From positions 18,217,277 through 18,281,276 of the forward strand of contig OY288261.1 of NCBI GenBank assembly GCA_958450325.1: a stretch of DNA of 64,000 nt, written 5' to 3'. This document shows positions 59,298-64,000 of the stretch, piece after piece. The stretch is from Agrostemma githago (taxonomy: Eukaryota > Streptophyta > Magnoliopsida > Caryophyllales > Caryophyllaceae). The notes under the pieces were generated by a model. That model had not been told where the DNA came from and did no database searches. It saw only the letters and a list, made by a program, of their open reading frames with translations. The position numbers were made by a program, and so were the translations under genes. Within the stretch, counting starts at the first letter, position 1. Each line of letters begins with the position of its first letter.

Positions 59298-59485
59298 CAT
59301 CCCGACCGGGAAGAGGGATTCCCGATCGGGAAGGATGAATAATCCCGATCGGGAAGGAGCCTTCCCGATCGGGATGAAGGTGCTGAAATTGGAGCTTACT
59401 GGAGTGCGTTCCCGACCGGGACGAGGGCTTCCCGATCGGGAAGGGTTCACCAACCCGATCGGGGCCATCGTTCCCGACCGGGATG
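59298..59485. repeat. Cluster of TCCCGNNCGGGA palindromes in A3 interior
   Basis: Eight copies within 190 bp, starting about 270 bp after the ORF stop. Confidence 0.93.
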
Positions 59486-60205
59486 GTCCCTTTGTCTCCA
59501 CCCATCCATTATGCCCCCTCCCAACCTCCCTACTCCTCCTTACTCCTATCATATGACCCGTACACCTCACTTTATACACCGAGATCCACATCAAATCCCC
59601 CCCCTCCCACCATTACTACCTTTACCATGTGTTCTATCACGTTCGAAGCGGAATAGCAATGATGAAGACAAGCAAGTGCCTATATTGATCTATGAGACGA
59701 TGGAGAGAGTGAGTTGCTAACCTATGGTACGGCAACTATCCTTCCTTTTCCGTCTTTTATTGCTTGTTTTACTTTGTTTACTCCCCTTCCCCTTGTACAC
59801 TTTTGTGTCGTGGTGTCATGGTGGCCTTCGAGGCCTTGGCATATGGTTGCTCCCGACTCTCGGTGACGTCACTACATCGAAAGTCATTTTCAAAATCCAA
59901 ATTTTTTCAAGTTTTTCACCTCTTTTTGTTGGATTTAGTCGGATTTAGGCGGAATCCGGGCTAGGTGACTTGATCACACCTAGCCCTCCCCCTCCCATTT
60001 CCTTTTATTTCCCTCTTTTTATTTTCTTCCCCCATCCATATCTTTTTCTTGTCTCGGCCCATGGTGACTTGACTACATCCCGGCCGGACGCCTTCTACCT
60101 TTTTCTTCATCTTTATTTTTGATTTTTAGCTTGATTTTCGTAGTTTCTTTTCTTTTTCTTTTGTCTCTCCGCACCCTACGATCGAGCATGAGGACATGGC
60201 TCGAT

Positions 60206-60220
60206 TTAAGTGTGGGGGAG
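60206..60220 (+). other. Internal PPT-like motif of A3
   Basis: TTAAGTGTGGGGGAG, identical to the 3' PPT and 1,757 bp upstream of it. Confidence 0.85.
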
Positions 60221-61962
60221 CGATATTCTAGTATAGTTAGTTTTATTTTCTTAGTTTTTCGATAAAATCTTTAAAAAAATCCCTAAAAATTTGAAAAATT
60301 TTCACAAAAATCAAAAAGATTTTTCTTTTGTGTGTTTTCCTCTTGTGTCTTTGTGTCGTCTATTTGTTTTGTTGTGTGTGTTTGCCTCCCCTCTTCCTTA
60401 TAGGTCGCTCATTCACCGCTAGCTTTGGAAAGCTTGCAAGACTTCCGGTAACATCTCTTCATCCCTTTTTCCTTCTTTGCTTCTTGTGAGTTTGGAGGAG
60501 ATTTGTGATGATGTTGTGCTCGGGAGGAGCTTTGTAAAGATTGTGGTGGATTTGGAGTCTCGTTTGAAGATCGGGGTGGTGTTTGTTTTGTTTATGTGTT
60601 GTTTCTCCTTGTTTTGTTTTGTTTTGTTTTGTCTCTTTTTCTTCCATCTTCGTTGTGTTTTTGTTTTGCGTTTTGTTGTGTGTCATGTGTGTAACCGTTT
60701 TCGAAAACCCGGTTTAGAGGCTAGTGTGCAAATGTTTACTTTCCCTTCCTAGTTGTATAAATCGAGTCTTGGACTTTAGTCTAGTAGAATGACCCTAAAT
60801 CAATGAGTTCGTTGGTCCTTTACCTTGAGTCCACCTAGCTTACTAGGGATTTACTACGGGATTTGCATTTTGACCATTATTACCACCCACGGTGTGAAAA
60901 GGCCTTGGTTACCGAGTCTCGTCCCTTAGGTGACTGCGTCTAGGATCGTTTGATTAGTCCAAGTTCTCCCATTTTTTGAGAGTATGAAGGGAAGACGTCG
61001 TCCCGACATACCCATTTCCCTACTTCCTACACAAACCCACACAATAAAATGCAATTTGTTGAATTCTCTCTTTCTTAATTGTCGAGAAATGCCAAAAACG
61101 CCAAATCTTGCCAAAAGGGCAAAGAAAAGAAAAGAAAAGAAAGAAAAAAATGAAAGAAAGAAAAGAAATGAAGAAAAAGAAAAGGCACAAAAGCCAAAAA
61201 GAAAATAGAAAAGAAGAAAAAGAATGGCATGGCAAAACAAAGCAAAAATGCAAAAGAAAAGAGAAAATGCCAAAAGAAAACCCGATTCACAAAAATAACC
61301 CCTACCTCTCAAAATAAGCCTTTTTCCGACTTTTGCCGTGAAGGGCCTACCAAAGGACCGAGTCCCGAGGAAGGATGATAGCGGCATTAGTCGGTCTTCC
61401 CTCATTTTTGCATGTTTTCCACCTTTTTACTTGGACTAGTTAGGCGGTCTTGGACACGGGACGACCCTCTTGGCTCACGCTAAAGGGGGCGGGGTCTCAC
61501 TTACCTACAGTGTCGACTAACACCGTGGTTCTTCACTTTTCCACTCCGCCGATCGTCCCGTAGTACGTTCTTAGAAAGTTAGGAGGACCTAGGTAAGTTA
61601 CCAACGTTTTTGTTGCTTTATCGTCATACTATTAGGGTTTAGTTCACCTTGGTTTGTATTGCTAGCTTGGGAACGTTGTCACTTACCTCGATTCCTAAAC
61701 CGGTGCCTCTTACACCGCTTTTAGAGGGAAGCGGTATTTCTTTTGTTTTGGGTGCAACCGATTATGTGTTTGTTTGTGTGTTTGTTTGTTTATGTGTTTT
61801 GTGTCCGGTTGCATCCACAGTTTTGTCGCAAGACCCAACTTGCCTTGCGGAGTGCACTTGTCCTCTAAGTGCACTCGCGTGAGTTGAAGGGGCGTAGGGT
61901 GCGCTAATACCCACTCGGATGGTTTAGTAGATAGTATGTGCTTACTCGAGGGCGAGTAAGGG

Positions 61963-61977
61963 TTAAGTGTGGGGGAG
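61963..61977 (+). other. A3 polypurine tract
   Basis: TTAAGTGTGGGGGAG, one base before the 3' LTR. Confidence 0.9.
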
Positions 61978-61978
61978 T

Positions 61979-63599
61979 TGATAAGTGTCATTTGCAGTGC
62001 CTATTTCTTAGCGTTTTGGTCCCATTTTCCTTGTATAATCGCTCCTTGGGAGCGGTTTAGGGGCTTCTTATGTTTCCTTTAGTTCGTTTCAGGTTCCCGA
62101 GACCGATTTGGAAGAGTTGGGGCAATTCCGACTCAATACATACACATTTTGGAGCCAACGAGATAAAGGAAGGATGACTCGAGACCTTGGAATCGACCCC
62201 GAGACCTTGGGACCCAATCCCGAGCCTCCGAGACCCGATCCCGAGTCCCGAGAATCGATGGGAAGCCCATGAGAACCAAGGAGGAGCCAAAAAGTTCATA
62301 TTGGAGGCCTACAAGACTCATCCCGGACGGGTATGGCCTCATCTCGTCCGGGATGAAGGAGGAACACGAAGCGCCGCAACTGGAGTTTGTTCCCGATCGG
62401 TAACATAAAATCCCGATCGGGAATCCCCATGATCCCGATCGGGAATAACTTTCCCGACCCGGAATTCCTCCAGCTCACCCGCGCCTTGTTGCTTTCACTT
62501 CCTTTCATTTCCTTTCATTCTAAAACCCTATATATACCCTTCCTCTTGTAATCTTATGGATGGACTTCATATTAGACTAAACCCTAGATTATTTTAGCAT
62601 ATATTAGAGTAGATTAGTCCTTAGATTATCGTTAATCTTAGATTAGTACTTGTATTAAGGGAATTATTCAAGATCTTCTCCAAGCTTGACAACCTTGGAT
62701 GTTTGTTTCGGGTTTTCTTCATTAATGCAAGTTTTCTTCTTTCCTCTTCACTATTTTGGTATAATCCTCTTCTCTTTTACTCTTTTTCTTGTTCCATTCA
62801 TTAAAGTTTGAATCTTTAGTTCTTGTTATTGTTCATAGTTCTTTGTTAGACTAGTTTCACTATGTTAGTTTTGTTGTTTGGTTTGATCCCTCTTGTTAGT
62901 GATAGTTTTAGTTTAGATATGTTAGAGTAGTGTTCTTGCTAGGGTTAGTAAGGTGATTAGGGTGTTAATTGGATGATTGAGGGATTGTTGGAGTTGTTGG
63001 TGGAAGATTTGGGTTTCTCCTTGGTTTGTTGCACATCACATGTTTGTTGAATTGCTTGAATGACTAAGTATGTGCGAATGCTTGTTTTCTTGCCTTTCTC
63101 CTGTGGGTATTAGTTTGTTTGTGGGTTCGGTCCCCTCATTAAGTTGCGATAGCCCGGTGAGGACGACCCCTAGGCCGGTCTAAGTTGCGAGAGCCCGGAT
63201 TCGACCTAGGTCTATAGCATGCTAGTACTCCGTTTGTGTTGTGTCGCCGAGTTGGGTTTTAGGTGGAACCTCTAGGTGAGTCTAAGTTGCGAGAGCCCGG
63301 GCATTACCTAGATCACCCTACTACCTCCTTCACCTCTAGTTCTCCTCCGACCATTCCGTTACCCCTTTGACCCCGACCTAACCCTAGCCCGTTTCCTTTG
63401 ATAGTTCTCTAGTTCTAGACCTAGTTTAGTCCATAGCCATCCCCTTAGACTAGCTTGTCTCGAACTTAGTCCTTGACCGTAGCATACCTTAGTCCGACCT
63501 CCCGTCCCTGTGGATTCGACCCGACTTACCCTAGCTACCCTAGTTAGGTTTAGCCGGTTTTATTTGACGGTTGGGATTCACGACAAATCCTTACCATCA
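61979..63599 (+). repeat. A3 3' LTR
   Basis: 1,621 bp. Substitutions against the 5' LTR include positions near 62241, 62344, 62378, 62387, 62481, 62754, 63148 and 63331. Confidence 0.95.
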
Positions 63600-63604
63600 G
63601 ACCT

Positions 63605-64000
63605 CATGCATGCCTCCCGATGTGCCTTCCTAGGCCTAGAGTACTGCGAATTATGCACCGCCATCTCTTCGATTCTCGCCCAAGTTTGGTCGTCATCGAC
63701 CTCGGTAAACCTACCATTGGAGCCCATGTTAAGAATAGCTCTCGAGTCCTCATAAAGTCCATTCCAAAATTGTTGCACCAAGAACCACTGTGAGAGTTCA
63801 TGATGAGGGCACGATCTTACCAAAGACTTAAACCGCTCCCAAGCTTCATATAGGCTCTCTTCATCCCTTTGTTGGAACCCGGTGATGGAGGCCCTAAGCA
63901 AATTCGTCTTTTCCGGAGGGTAAAACTTTTGGTAGAACGCCAAGGCAAGCTTTTTCCAAGTATCGATCCCCATGGTTGTCTTATCGAGACTCTTGATCCA
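63605..64000 (-). CDS. A2 gag, retrotransposon-gag core (partial, cut by window end and A3)
   Basis: Open on the minus strand from the window edge to the A3 insertion. It reads WKKLALAFYQKFYPPEKTN, ESLYEAWERFKSLVRSCPHH, VQQFWNGLYEDSRAIL and EEMAVHN, which is the Retrotrans_gag core of Athila elements. Its reading frame does not run directly into the downstream gag-protease frame at the A3 junction (a one-base phase difference). Either a frameshift mutation is present or the two parts are translated separately. The N-terminus lies outside the window. Confidence 0.85.

Larger units (their letters stand above)
59027..61962 (+). other. A3 untranslated 3' interior
   Basis: Homologous to the interiors of A1 and A2 in the opposite orientation. 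Palindrome cluster 59298-59485, internal PPT-like motif 60206-60220, A/G-rich tract 61105-61260. Lysine-rich ORFs in the tract are artefacts. Confidence 0.75.
55953..63599 (+). mobile_element. A3: complete, young Athila-like non-autonomous element
   Basis: 7,647 bp in A2 gag with perfect GACCT duplications (55948-55952 and 63600-63604). Both LTRs are 1,621 bp and differ at roughly eight positions by eye (about 0.5 percent). The order is LTR, PBS (57577-57594), ORF (57779-59026), palindrome cluster, untranslated 3' region with internal PPT-like motif, PPT (61963-61977), LTR. It has no gag core, protease, RT or integrase. Confidence 0.95.
43096..64000 (-). mobile_element. A2: Athila-like element with gag and protease, runs off the window
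   Basis: The minus-strand element enters from beyond 64000. In element order: gag (64000-63605), A3 insertion (63599-55953), gag-protease ORF (55952-53635), untranslated 3' region split by a CACTA element (52926-46968), PPT (44688-44702), 3' LTR (43096-44686, 1,591 bp). No RT, RNase H, integrase or envelope-like ORF is found between the protease and the LTR. It is therefore a deleted, non-autonomous Athila relative. Flank AGTGT (43091-43095) is its presumed target duplication. Confidence 0.88.

Noticed and set aside
1..64000. tRNA or rRNA genes
   Set aside because: Only tRNA-complementary primer-binding sites were seen; no cloverleaf or rRNA sequence recognised by eye.

Overview
This window is plant nuclear DNA made almost entirely of transposable elements nested inside one another. 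No intact, ordinary host gene was found. The element families are an L1-type plant LINE, Tat/Ogre-like and Athila-like Ty3/gypsy LTR elements, a chromovirus-type LTR, an En/Spm (CACTA) element and Helitron-like ends. Together with GT-AG introns and captured pieces of plant genes, these point to a eudicot with a large, repeat-rich genome, probably pericentromeric or other non-recombining heterochromatin. A Caryophyllales source is only a guess.

Layout. 1-4.3 kb: AT-rich DNA with minus-strand fragments of host genes: an RPB2 exon, a NAP1 exon and, less surely, the end of a CAT amino-acid transporter. They abut a (TA)n tract flanked by Helitron-like termini. 4.34-25.0 kb: the 3' end and LTR of a chromovirus-type element, broken by three things. 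The first is a LINE (about 5372-20343), itself split by a 10-kb Tat/Ogre-like element (T0, 8180-18156, minus strand, TSD GTTCT). The second is an array of eleven snRNA-promoter-like modules (20744-22004). The third is an Athila-type solo LTR (22931-24557, TSD CTAAG). 25.7-39.6 kb: a minus-strand Athila-like element (A1) whose LTR holds a very young Tat/Ogre-like element (T1, 26179-35681, TSD CAAAG). 39.6-43.1 kb: two Tat-like LTR pieces in opposite orientations (T2, T3). 43.1-64 kb: a second minus-strand Athila-like element (A2) running out of the window. A2 is split by a CACTA element (46968-52926, TSD TCG) and by a complete plus-strand Athila-like element (A3, 55953-63599, TSD GACCT).

Function. 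No element here encodes a complete machinery. T0 and T1 carry complementary halves of gag and no pol. A2 carries gag plus an aspartic protease but no RT or integrase. A3 carries a gag-less ORF. The CACTA element carries a Transposase_24-type gene but no TNP2 transposase. The LINE has two in-frame stops and a frameshift in ORF1 and two stops in ORF2. They appear to be dependants of helper elements elsewhere, yet near-identical LTRs show recent movement of T1 and A3.

The strongest unexplained signal is the 20.7-22.0 kb array. Each module joins a plant snRNA upstream element (RTCCCACATCG-like) to a TATAAATA box about 29-35 bp downstream, the spacing known for Pol II-type plant snRNA promoters.
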